Below the pieces are notes generated by a model. It made no database searches, was not told the DNA's origin, and saw only the letters and a list, made by a program, of their open reading frames with translations. This document shows positions 10,970-22,585 of a stretch of DNA of 64,000 nucleotides, one piece after another (the first letter of the stretch is position 1; every line of letters begins with the position of its first letter). A program made the position numbers and the translations under genes. The DNA comes from Lichtheimia corymbifera B2541 (lineage: Eukaryota; Mucoromycota; Mucoromycetes; Mucorales; Lichtheimiaceae), in the NCBI GenBank assembly GCA_000697475.1, contig JNEU01001139.1, positions 104,395 to 168,394 on the forward strand, written 5' to 3'.

Positions 10970-12123
10970 TACTTCACAATGAACAAACACCATTCTCCAT
11001 ATAGCATCACGCTTACAGCATATGTAAAAACATAAATGTTCCTGTTTCTACAAGTTGCCATGATGAAGTGTGGCGTCTTTATGAGAACAAAGTTGATCAG
11101 CGTGGCCGAGAGGACCTTCTGACCAAGTTTCATATTCGAGATCACCAATATCGGCGGGCGCGGCCCGTACATCTTATCTATGTTTCCCTCCATACATCCG
11201 GGCGCTGCCAACCAAGACTTCATAATGAAGTGTGGCATCTTTATGAGAACGAAATTGCTCGCCGTAATCGAAAGTACCTTGCATGAAAGTTTCAGGCTCG
11301 AGATAGCCAATCTCAGGCTCAGGGAGCGTCCAACCTACTTTTGCCCTACATTTGGGCCGCCCCGCATTCAAAACATTTATAATGAAGCCTGCGATTTTTA
11401 AATGAATGGGATTGATCAGCATGCCCCAGCGAACCTTCTGACCAAGTTTCAGGTTCGAAATGGGCAATCCCAAGTTAATACATACTACTTCGATAAATCA
11501 TAAATCCGGCGCTTACCCGATTTCCGAGCATCCATAGTAAACCCCACATTATGCTCTCCCTTTCGAAATTTTTAAATGAAGTGTGGGTCCTTTATTAATA
11601 CAAGGTTGATCAGCATGTCGAAGAGCATCTTGTGTGAAAGTTTCATGTTTGAGAGAGGCAATCAAGGCCATGGATCAATTTATAGTGTGCATGGATTTGC
11701 ATGACAGTGCCTGACCAATTTAATTTCCACTTCTTCCGCTCTCAGCCTCTTCCCTCTCCCTCCTCCCATTCTCAACTGTTGCCCCATTCAACTACAACTA
11801 CCACCTGCGAACGATTGTCCTGCTTCAACCCATCATGTCAATGCTGCAGTTGTCTTCATTCGATTGTCTTTGACTGAATGGCAAGTGCATGGCGTGTATA
11901 CAGCCTACTACAACACCCGCGTTCCTTGACACTCCACCGTCTCTTGTACAATCCTCAACCACAATCAAACGTAACAGCAGTTGCCATTAACAAGGCCTTC
12001 ACTCCATTGTCTAAAGTTACTCGCAGCAATCTGCCTTGCAGCCCTTTTTCTTACGCGAACAGCAGATAGCTATTGTATAGAACAGCTTCAGTTATTATAT
12101 GTAGCAACTTGCTTCAATACATG
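10967..12123 (-). repeat. Copy A of a 1.2-kb modular interspersed repeat (inverted relative to 62423-63646)
   Basis: Read on the minus strand, this block matches 62423-63646 almost throughout, from the ATGTATTGAA..AAGTTGCTAC end (near 12123) to the GTGAAGTATCA end (near 10967). Inside are four degenerate modules of about 90 bp at roughly 11062, 11221, 11379 and 11571, each with a core like AACAAAGTTGATCAGCATG followed by AAGTTTCA. Spacing is about 160-190 bp. The segment at 11740-11870 is shared with copy B at higher similarity. A frame of 99 codons (11174-11473, minus) differs from its copy-B counterpart at only 9 residues, but several frames on both strands are open, so coding is doubtful. 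It looks like a non-autonomous mobile element or its remnant. Confidence 0.85.
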
Positions 12124-14329
12124 CAGATTCCTATGGATATTAATATGAATATTGCTTTGGATGGAAGAATATGGACATACAACGGATTTAATGGGGTTCA
12201 GTAGTGTGGGGGTGGTAGGCTCTGTTGGGAAACATCGATGATGGTTGGGGTTTGCATATGTTCACCTTGTGATGCACAATGATGGCGCCATCCACACCAA
12301 AAACATAATATAACCATCCATAGATAAACTCAACAACATAAAACACAGCAATAGTTGTGTCAATCGATGTTTGAAGTATGTTTGCTGTTGTCAGAGATAG
12401 CACGTGATAATACCGCCTTTGAGACGTGAGAGCATTGAGTTAGCGACAAACATCACATGATGCAGCGTTCATCAACTACTGAGCCACAAGTTGGTAATTG
12501 CACGCAATACAGGGATCGCTCAATGCATGAGCCGAGGGGAAAAGGTTGTATAAGGAGTAGGCATGTGTCTCATCATGAGCCATATGCGTGATGTAAATCG
12601 ATCCCAGCTGCTATTGGCTACCCTTCATTTTATGGAATAGGGTGTTCTTTGTTCTGGCCATTGATGGCTCAATCCATAATGACGCTAAATCCTAGTTGAG
12701 TAGCAGCCAGTGGAGAGACACAAAGCGGATGGTTCCGGAAAAGTGAACTTGAAGACGACTTTTTCAACAATGTCGCACGGCCTTACAACCTGTCATGTGC
12801 ATGTCGTCATTCCTCCTCAAGCTACTTTTGCTTGCCATTAGCTGATATCCATTTTCAGAAATTGCATGATGGATCGATATGCAGAAAACGTCGCATCCAG
12901 CGGATGCCCTTTTCATGTGGTGCTGGCGCAGCATGCCGTACTATTGCCACATGCGCATATTGTAGAAACGGGCACCGTATTACGACTTTATTCGATTACA
13001 TTATTCTCGTCATTAGTGAGCATGAGATAACGCAAGTGCATGTGTAAAAAGTCCCAAGTCATTTGGGCATCAAATATGATGTTAATGATCGGAGAAGGCA
13101 TTATATATCATCTGTTGCAACGTTTGACTTCATATATGACAGTGGAAGGGAGAATGGGTTAGGAGATGACATGATCCGGTTCCCGTGATGAGACCTTTTA
13201 GTCCAACATGCTCACAGACGCTTGTCGCGAAATGGATATAGATGGCTTGCATATAGCATGCAACACCATATATGTGTACTTGTGGCATGTTTATTCAACC
13301 ATCCTACTATGATCAGCCTATAGGTGCATTGAACTAGAACCCATTACAAGTTTCATTCGTTGTTGAATATCAAAATCAGAAATAAATCACGTATATGTGG
13401 TCGTCATTACTCTTTATTCAAAAAGTGCTAAAGGATGATTCTTTATCGTGTATAAAGTTTGTGAACAGACGTCATTATCAAGATGAGCTGAATATATTCT
13501 GCAATGTTCATGTACAATAGCGTCAATCCAAAAGCATGTCATCTGCTCAAGGGCGTCATTTGGCGTATGCTAGTATATCCCATGTATCACGACGCACATT
13601 GTGGATGGGTTAATCCAAAGGTAGTTTATGCAAGAGACGATGATCAATAGTAAAAGAAAATGGATACGGCTACATATAAGCAAATGGAAAGGCAATTTCG
13701 TCATATGCATAATAAAGCCATCGTATCTTGGCAACGCCAATGATGATGCATGTAAAGGTATGACGAATGGTTTGGTGTGAGTGAATAGCAACCTGTCATG
13801 CATTGACATTATATGAAAAAGCGTCCGTGCTCCAGCTGCTTTATTCCTGATGTACACCAGCGTCATAGTGGGAGATCACCTGTGATCGTGTGACACTGAT
13901 CCTCCAACCTCGGAAGGTACTACCGGATGTTCCCTTACAGTACAGGTATCCCGCACAAAGGCTCATCTGCCAAAAAACAGTTGTTTGGATTTGCCTGCAT
14001 TTACGGAGTAAAGATAGGGAAACTTGAAACTCGGATATACCGCGTGTTGAATTGTTTGTATACTATGTCTCAGGCAAGAGGAATGTGTGAATAAGCACTA
14101 CCGCTCTCTCTCCCTCACTTGTGTGCGTTACACGACCCAGGGTAAACAAAGGGGAAGTTTAAAATGGCTCAGTGTCGTCATATGGGCAACCGAAAGACAA
14201 AGAGATAACCTGTGCTGCCATATAAATCCAGGTGAATGTGTGATTGTTTTTCTGACACACTCTCTTTTTTCTCTTTCCCATCTCTCTTTACAGGTGGTTC
14301 ACGTTACCAGATTGCTGTAACCCAAAAAA
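12124..14329. other. Gene-free interval upstream of the kinase
   Basis: 2.2 kb. I find no frame or exon chain with family resemblance on either strand. A 71-codon minus frame (12188-12403) has a hydrophobic stretch but no other support. The last 250 bp before 14330 are pyrimidine-rich (CTCTCTTTTTTCTC) and look like promoter/leader of the kinase. Confidence 0.5.
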
Positions 14330-16407
14330 ATGTTGACACGATTCAAGAGCATCTTTCGACCACGAAAACAACATCAAAAAGAGAAGTCAATGCGTGTCGT
14401 TGCTTATACCAAGGATATGAAGCGTATCAGTGACACTTCTGGCCCAGCAGCATCCACCGCAAATACTGCTACTGCACATTCTGCAAAGGAGAAACAGTCA
14501 TCTCGAGTACCTGCAGCCAAAGAAATATTTGAGCATGCCGATTCCAGCGAAAAACAACGAGCCGAGGAACGAGCGGCAAAGTTGGTTGAGGAGGAACGAC
14601 GTCGTAAACATCAGCTCCCTGCCTACGATGGCTTGGAACAGTACGAAATCATTAAAAAGCTTGGCGAGTATGTATTGTTGTACAACCGTAAGGGGGCCGG
14701 GGAACAATAGCTGCAGGGGTCACGATCCTCATCGTTTTTTGTTCTTTAGTGGAGCATTCTCCAACGTCTACAAAGCTCGTGACAAGACATCAGGTCGCAA
14801 GGTAGCCATCAAAGTGGTGCGTAAACGTAAAAATGAGGTATGTGTGTATGGTGTTGCTATGATGCATTGTCACTCCTTTGATATTGATCCCGTGTTCTTT
14901 CATAGCCTGAACAAAACAATCACCTGCATCCAAGCATGAAAAAGAAACCCAGAGCAACGGAGGTATGTAAACAATGCTGTATTTGTATCGCGTGGCGATA
15001 TACCCATCCTCATGTGGCGTTTATCATCAATAGCGAGCCAATATTCTCAAAGAAGTACAAATCATGCGTAATGTGGACCATCCCAACATTGTGCAGCTGA
15101 TCGATTTTGCTGAATCTGATGAGTTTTATTACTTGGTGCTCGAGTTGTGTGAAGGAGGGGAGCTATTTCATCGCATTGTCAAGTTGACATATCTAAGTGA
15201 GCCATTGGCACGCCATGTCATCACTCAAGTAGCACAAGCGGTGCGTTATTTGCATGAAGAATGTGGTGTGGTGCATCGGTAAGAATAATCAAAAGGAATA
15301 GGCCCACAACGCCAATCCCGCCAAAAGAAAACAAACGCTAACGACACGTAATATAGTGATATTAAACCAGAGAACATTCTATTTGATCCGATACCGTTTA
15401 TTCCAACATCACCACTACAACGACATCGATTTCCATTCGACGAGAACAAAGAAGACGAAGGAGTATTCACCAAGGGCTTTGGAGGTGGCGGTATTGGTCA
15501 AGTGAAAATTGCGGATTTTGGTCTCTCCAAGGTTATCTGGGACAGCTCAACATGGACGCCATGCGGAACAGTGGGTTATACAGCGCCTGAGATCGTTCGT
15601 GATCAACGGTATTCAAAGTCAGTCGACATGTGGGCTATGGGTTGCGTCCTTTACACCTTGCTCTGCGGGTTTCCTCCTTTCTACGATGAATCGATCCATG
15701 CTTTGACAGACAAGGTGGCTCGTGGTCAATATGCTTTTCTAAGCCCATGGTGGGATCCTATTTCGGATTCGGCCAAAGATCTCATTAGTCACTTGCTGTG
15801 CGTTGACCCCACCAAACGATATACCATCGATCAATTTTTGAGTCATCCTTGGATCACTGGCAAAGAACCAACATTTGTTACTCGATCATCATCTATTCCA
15901 TCACGTCCCTCACCTTCAACTACCATATCCACATTCAGCGATCTTGATTCGCCAGATTCAGCACGTAGACGAAAGGATGCGTTTTCACCTGGTGTCCCAT
16001 CCATCAAGGAGATCCTCGATATAACTTATGCTGTGCAACGTATGGGTGAAGAAAAAACTTGGCGAGGTGCTACTGTCAATGGTTTGGCCGATCAACCGCA
16101 TTATGAAATGGACGAGGAAGAAGAGGATGATGATGATGCTATGCTTGCAGATAGCGCCAACGCCATAATCACCATGAACAAGGACCGTAAGAATCGTCGA
16201 CAATCGATCGAGCAAACTGCAAAAGCAGCAACGGGATCGGCGTCATCACAACAACAGGCGCCTGTACCATTACCGAATCTTGCTATTGCACCGAGAAAGA
16301 AACAAGCCATCCATCGATATAGGCAACAGCAGCAACCACCTGGTGGATTCCAACTCAACATGGATAATGCAACGCTTCTCAAAAACAGACGTCAAGCTGT
16401 ATGCTGA
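14330..16407 (+). CDS. CAMK-family Ser/Thr protein kinase, Srk1/Rck2 (MAPK-activated) type
   Basis: Five exons (14330-14667, 14750-14837, 14906-14962, 15034-15278, 15357-16407) sum to 1779 nt, 592 residues. After a basic N-terminus the kinase domain shows every key motif: LGDGAFSNVYKA (Gly loop), VAIKVV (ATP Lys), HRDIKPEN (catalytic loop), DFGLSK (Mg binding) and GTVGYTAPE (activation segment). The insert between HRDIKPENILFD and VKIADFG (PIPFIPTSPLQRH..) and the post-kinase PSIKEILDITYAVQRMGEE are typical of fungal Srk1/Rck2 kinases. These act below the Hog1/Sty1 stress MAPK on translation and cell-cycle targets. The tail is acidic, then Gln-rich. MAPK docking in the basic C-terminal segment (IAPRKKQAIHRYRQQQ) is plausible but inferred. 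Kinase assignment is certain; subfamily is likely. Confidence 0.93.
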
Positions 16408-16633
16408 TTCACCATATGATATCTACAGCAAAAAAGAAAGAGTGAAAAAACAACCCCTCCCCATTCTATCATTTGCCATGTCTAATGCATCTCTTCCTTT
16501 CTCCCTTCCTCTCTCTCTTTTTCTCCTTCTCGCCCAATTGTGTATATAATAATGTCGCTTTGTTCTCTCCGTCACATAAGCCGAATGTGTACTATGTTTT
16601 GTATTTGGGGTTGGTTGGTGGAGTGCAGTCGTT

Positions 16634-17260
16634 TTATTTGTTGTTGTTCATGGCGTACAATTGGGTATACATGCGAATCATACTCTCATAAGCAAGCTGA
16701 TCACCACAACGCAAGAGGTTGGCAGCATCACAGTTAAGGGGCGAAGACGGTTCAGGATTGGAAAGCAATAACGATACGGCTAACACGGTTGACTTCAATG
16801 TCCATGCAGGCGACCATTCTGTTTTTAAGATATCCAAGCAGATCTCGCCAGTCTAATTTGTACTTGTGTGTCAGCTAACCCCATTCTATATGTGTGTGTG
16901 TGGGAGTCCAGCCCCCCTACCCTGCCCCAAAATATTACCTTGAAATGGACGTTGGGATGGCAAATCTTGGTTATGAACTGCATTGTTGGTGGGTGAATAG
17001 GGTAGTTGTGTGGTACTTGTATCGTAAGGTCAAAGACTCCACCTAGTAAAGGCTCGGGTGTGAATGGAGGTTGTGGTGCTAGATCAAGTAATGGCCAAGT
17101 TACCTTCATAAGGTGTACCGGATAGACCAGCTAGCCGTGCTTTCCAATGCGTCAAGTCATGGTCTGAATCGGGTGATAGGTCGAGGATCTCGGGATGAGC
17201 ATTTGCTTCTCGTTGGAAATCTCGTAGCTCTTTGATTAGTCGTCGGGAGACGGTATCCAT
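16634..17260 (-). CDS. PEX4: Ubiquitin-conjugating enzyme E2, peroxin-4 (Pex4) type
   Basis: Three exons (17260-17104, 17042-16939, 16852-16634) sum to 480 nt, 159 residues. The E2 fold is clear: GGVFDLTIQVPHNYPIHPP, HPNVHF and the active Cys in TGEICLDILKTEW. The variant WSPAWTL after the active site and the end NLLRCGDQLAYESMIRMYT fit Pex4 rather than general UBCs. Pex4 monoubiquitinates the import receptor Pex5 at the peroxisomal membrane so it can be recycled. It converges on the kinase with a 226-bp gap. A different E2 of similar size cannot be fully excluded. Confidence 0.88.
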
Positions 17261-17955
17261 ATTTAAGCTGACAAAAGATAAAATGCAGGAAAGAGGTATA
17301 ACCCCCCCCGCCTATAATCAAATGTGAAATGAAATGCTGTGTGGGGTTGTCGGAGAGCAAGTTCCAAGTGTGGCCTGATGCATATGCTTCCCTCCCCCTT
17401 GTTGCATGCATTTGTCAATGCCTCATGCAATCATACGATCATCATTCTATTCCACAGAAATGTTATCTCTTTCATTAAAGCGTTTTTATCATCATCATGC
17501 ATATAACAAACAGGTGTACTGATAGCTATTCCCTGGATACGAGATTCTTGTACTATAGATAAGACTGTCAAATACAAGAGGTGGCACACCATCACTTTGT
17601 CCCCTAATTGCTCACAATGCTTTGGATACATAACTTGCGTATCCTGATACATCGCGTACACCAATACATGATCAAGAATGAAACCCACAGTCTCTTAAAT
17701 CTCATACCAAATGACTACGTACGATATTTACATGATGGGAAAAAAGACAGCTGCATTTTGAAATGAAAAAGTATGTGTATGTGTGTGTGTGTGTTTGGTA
17801 TAATGTTTGTAAATCTTGGGGATATCGCGTTGACGAATAATGTATGTAATACGTTATTGACGTCAGGAGGTATAAAAAGAAGCAAACGAGAGAGATCTAG
17901 GAATGGCTTTATATAGATCTCTTGGTGGTATGTGCGTTGTGATATATTGAAGTCA
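17261..17955. other. Intergenic: Pex4 promoter and 3' flank of the Rua1-domain gene
   Basis: About 700 bp with a GT-rich run at 17769-17795. No gene supported. Confidence 0.5.
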
Positions 17956-19246
17956 TCAGTAAATAGATACGTTGTTGTACTTTTCAGGCTTGTTGTACAC
18001 ATGGCACTATAAAAAGATTCCAAGGTGTAAGCTTTCTTCCACTACTATTATGTTTAGGATATTACCTTGTGGGCATGCTTGTACCATAAGATGTTGTTAC
18101 GGCGTCGTTTACTATTACAAATGGGTACATACGTTTCGCATTGATGACAAAGACCTTCAATGACACCTTCGGCATTGAGCCGTTGCTCTAGTGGTTCTGC
18201 AAAGTGCTTTCCAGAAACAGAGGAGATGCCATGGTAAAACTGCTTGTGGTACCAATACGCGCTGTTTTTCAATTGAAGCCATCGACCTTCGACACAAGTA
18301 TCGCAGTATCCTTCTTTAAGATGCCCAGAGTAGCGTACCCACTTTGGACTATATTCGTCGTCTTTGTAGCGTGGCTTTTGCCTTCTTGGCATGGCATCTT
18401 GATCCATTTGCACTTCCGGAAGCCATGTAGGTGGCATGTTGTTAGGCGGATGTCTATAAGGTAGTGATGGTGGGTGCTCTAGCACACCGACTGCATCGGG
18501 TTGTTGTTGTTGTCGTGTATAGCCCATTTGTTGCTGCTGCTGCTGATGTTGTTGACATTGATTATGATGATGATGATGGTGTGATGATGGTGGTGATGGT
18601 GAAGCCGATGAATGATGATGATACTGTTGTTCTCTTGCTGGCGTCGTCAATGGCTCACTGAGACTTGATGCTACAATCACATTATCGTCCACATGTTGTG
18701 ATACCCCTGGGCTCAATAATGGCTCTTGTTTAATATGTGCCTGTTGAAATTGTGCAAAGTCGAATGAGCCTTTACGGCAAGATAGCATGTTGATGCAATC
18801 ACGTAAAGTATCATCAAATGATAAGGGCTCTGGAGACATGAAATCGTACCATGGCCCTCCCGTAGCGGCTACTTTTCGTATATGGTTAACTCACTTCTCT
18901 CAATAGGTGTTGGTATTTTTTTCTCTCTCTTATTACCTTGAGATACAGGTGGGTTAGGGAGCGATGGTATTGAAGATGGAGCTGTGTATGCCGTAGGAGA
19001 TATGGGCATCGTGGCAGTCGTTTTGCTGGTAGCAGCTACAGTGGTTATGGTAGGGCCAAATACAACGCTATCATCGGTTGAGCTGGATGGTGCAGTGAGT
19101 GGTGTTGATAAAGCTTGTTGCACAGGGGTGGTGGTTGTGGTGCCGTTGGAAGGGAGAGAGGTGTTGACCCACAACGGAGCTGCAGCCTCTTGCCATATGT
19201 GATGTTGTTGCATGTCTTGTTGATCGGTGTTGTGGTGGTAATACAT
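17956..19246 (-). CDS. Putative transcription regulator with Rua1-type C-terminal domain
   Basis: Three exons (19246-18937, 18868-18066, 18006-17956) sum to 1164 nt, 387 residues. The N-terminal two thirds is low-complexity (Gln, His, Ser, Thr, Pro), including a run of His and QQQQQQ. A conserved-looking patch PWYDFMSPEPLSFDDTLRD follows. The C-terminal domain (about residues 270-380) reads PRYKDDEYSPKWVRYSG, EGYCDTCVEGRWLQLKNSAY, WYHKQFYHGIS, then EGLCHQCETYVPI and HAHKCHVYNKPEKY. Paired Cys (CDTC, CHQC) and His residues point to zinc binding. This matches the Rua1 C-terminal family (once DUF4451), named from Ustilago maydis Rua1, a regulator of secondary metabolism. Its target here is unknown. 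The last exon is only 51 nt but restores the conserved end. Confidence 0.8.
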
Positions 19247-22200
19247 AGCAGTGGGTGAAAAAGAGACACACACGTATACACACAAAGAAAAAAAAAGAAG
19301 AATGAAATTGGAGGAAGAGGAAGAAAAAGAATGGGGTGGGCAAGTGAAGGAACTTTATAAATGGGAAAATCAATAACGATTCGTTGTGCAATAGAGCTTG
19401 AAAGGGGATTGATCAACAGCATCCAACGAGTCACACAGAGAACAACCAAGGACAAGATCAATGGCTTTAAAAGAAACTAGGTGCTGTCAAACGAGAAAAA
19501 ATGTGGGTAGTAAAAAGGTGATGTTGTTATTCTGCGAATGTATGTCAACCCCGTGCTATATCGGCCCCATGGTATTCGGCTTGAAGTAAGTTTTGGAAAA
19601 GAGTGAATGGTGCGCCGCATGAGTGGCCTTGTTATCGTCAAGGAGCAACACGCATGGATATTCGATCCAACATTGGACCCTGTGGTTGCGACACAAAGAC
19701 GCGCTTCTACTGCGTGATCATCGCATGGGCCTCTTTTTTTTTATACTTATCAGTGCAACAATACACAACCTTATTGCAATGTCATTTTTTGCTCATTTCC
19801 TTTTACTGGCCCGGTGCACGGTATAATAGCAATCGACGATGGGGCCATATTATCGGGTAAAGAAGGCTGCGGTGATGGTGGCGGTGATGGAAGCTGGTGT
19901 TGTCATGGGGGGACGGAGCAACAGGCAGAGGTAAAATATGTACACACACGCACACATACACATACATACACATACACAATATAGGCACCGGGGTCAATAT
20001 TAATATTTTGGGTGCCCGCGTTCTTTGGCTGTTTCTTTCCATCTGTGTCACCTCCCCTTTGAGCACGGACATCTTTTTCATTGGGTTGCAGAATAATAAG
20101 GAGACAAGAAAGAATAAAAAATGATATATATCATTCAGTGTATGCTTATAAGTAGATGTTGGATCGGTCTAGGCCGCTTGTTGAGTCCTATTGTTGTTCC
20201 GGTATTACCCCATCAGGAAAGGAGCAGAAGAGTTAGGATGAGTAAGATGAGCGGTTGTAAAAAAAGTGGGAGGAGTGCATGCGTCAATAGAATCAATGGC
20301 ATAAGGGACGCGTCAAATATCAGTGCTTAGTAGCCAGGTCGATCCCTCTCGATCACTTTGGTATCCTCCGCAGCTTCTTACTAAACTCACGGCCGGTGCA
20401 AGCCGTTTTTGTGGGCTTGCGCTTAAGCCCTTGGTTGTATAGAAACATCCCTTGTTCAGCTAACTCTCCCCCGATCTCTCATTCATGGGACAAAGCGCGT
20501 ATTACGTAGCACCAACTAAGAGTTACTCCTTTTACCTTTCACACACTTTAACATCGGCTCACGTCGTCTCGAGCCTCGATCGCTTGTTATTTTTACCTGC
20601 ACACATACACACGCACAGTGAGTATCCCCCGCCACATTGACATCTGGGAAATGGTAAACGCTTACACTTACCCCTATTTTATATCAACACGTGGACACAT
20701 TCATACATAAGTCTTGGCTACCATGCTGATCATAGATCCTATTTACTGCTGCGTATTATTCTTCGTGCTTGGGAACATGAATCAATTGTTCAGCGCTGCA
20801 AAGTATGTAATAGTGGCAAGTGCCGCGGAGTTGCGAGCTGCCTGTGTTTTGTGTATGTGCATGCGTAACATTAGAAGCATCTCTCATTGCCGATCCAACA
20901 GACGGGGACCATATTGTGTAGCGGATAAAAACAACCTTAATCACCAATACATTCATCATGTTGCTTAGAAAAAAAACGCCGTCGTCACCTACCCTTCCAT
21001 CTGGTAGCATAGCAACCTATGAGCTTTCTGTATTGCTGACATAGACTTGCATAAGGAGAATGACCCCGTGCATTGTTGCAGAAAAAGGGGATGGATTGAG
21101 TTTTTGCATGAATACAATTCCGACGTGGTGATCGCGAGAGAGCGACACATAGCTCCGGGTCATTTGTTGAGTACCGTGTTTCATGTTAGTTTTCTATCTA
21201 CAACAACAAAACAACCCCACGAATCCAATTCGATGGTCATCGTGATCGTACCACATGCGTAAGTAAACAGGCCTAAAGTTACGGGAAAAGTGGTGTGAGC
21301 GTTATGGATATGAACTCGATAATATGGATGTGTTTGCATTTGGCAAAAGGGCACACGGTGATGTTGTGCTTCTGACACCTTCCCTGGAGCTTGGACAAAT
21401 AGGCTCGTGCGCCGCTTCTCTGGTGACTTTTTTCCTTCTCACCCCCGGCAAGGAAAGAGTATACAAAAATGACAATTCTTCCTGTGCATGGATTGAATGT
21501 GTCAGTTTGCCATTATGTTCCATTTTTTACTATTCTGCCCTAATCATTATGCTGTTTGTGCTTCTCTTGCTAGCCTGATGCGGATGTGATAGCCATGCAA
21601 CACTTTGTCAGCATCTCAAAGACCTTTGTTTTGCAGCTGTCAACAAGCAGTGACTAACATGTTGGGTAATACAGCTTCAGCGCACAATTTTGCAATATGA
21701 TCGTAAGAGCGGACCATTCACTAAAGGGTAAACGGATCAGCAAACAAAAGAATATCGTAGACATTCATTATACACCTTCCCCTTTAGCACAACCAGACAT
21801 ATGGCTAGCATGTGTTTACGTGTGAGTGTGAGAGACTTGACAAACAACAAAGAGGGTTGGCTGCAAATGGGTTAAACACGAGGATTTGACACGCTTGAGT
21901 TATAGTAGCTCCTACTACTACTTCATCTACAGATCACATCACGGTCATGAGACACCCATCAGTCGCAAACTCTAATCATCCAACAGCGGATTAGCCGCGA
22001 CTTTAGAAGGTCAACAAACAAGCTGCCAGAAAAACATCTCAGCATTCACATGCACAATTGTCCTTCATTCTAAAGGATGATACTACGCGAGTGTGTTCTT
22101 TAGCTCAAGACTAACTATCACTTTCAGGATATTAGCTCCCTGAGGACACAGAGTACAAATTAAGCACACGTTGATTGCTTTAACAGTTTACAATTAATGA

Positions 22201-22585
22201 TGATACTATCTCGGCCCTAATTGATTTATCTCTAGGCCACACGCACTTGATGCTTACTTTATGCTCTTGTTTCACCAGCTCTTTGTTACACACAAATACG
22301 GCTGTTGGACAAGCATCATTCATGTGAGACATCCCCATCACCAGCGTTATGATAAATGGATACCATACCCATGTTGAGAAGAGAGGATTTTAATTGCAAG
22401 ATATGGAAAGTATAGCCACAGCGTTATAAGGACACCATGACCGATTAATAATTCTTGTACCGGCAAAGAGGAGTGACATGTAACACATCATTGTTCAAGT
22501 GACCGAAACAAGGTATAAACCTCTTATCATAAGCGCTTTATTCCATATTTGAATCAATTTGTAACGAAGACAATGGTTGCTGCTA
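19247..22585. other. 3.3-kb interval without recognisable genes
   Basis: I see no exon chain with family resemblance on either strand, and no tRNA or rRNA. It includes a CA-rich run (19942-19980) and a hairpin-prone stretch near 20399-20431 (GCAAGCC pairing with GGCTTGC, then GGGCTT pairing with AAGCCC). Short frames up to 92 codons look random. It may hold long promoters, non-coding RNA or decayed elements. Confidence 0.45.

Noticed and set aside
14430..14939. A 169-codon plus frame overlapping the kinase start
   Set aside because: It reads through two kinase introns in another phase and has no domain; the kinase exons explain the region.
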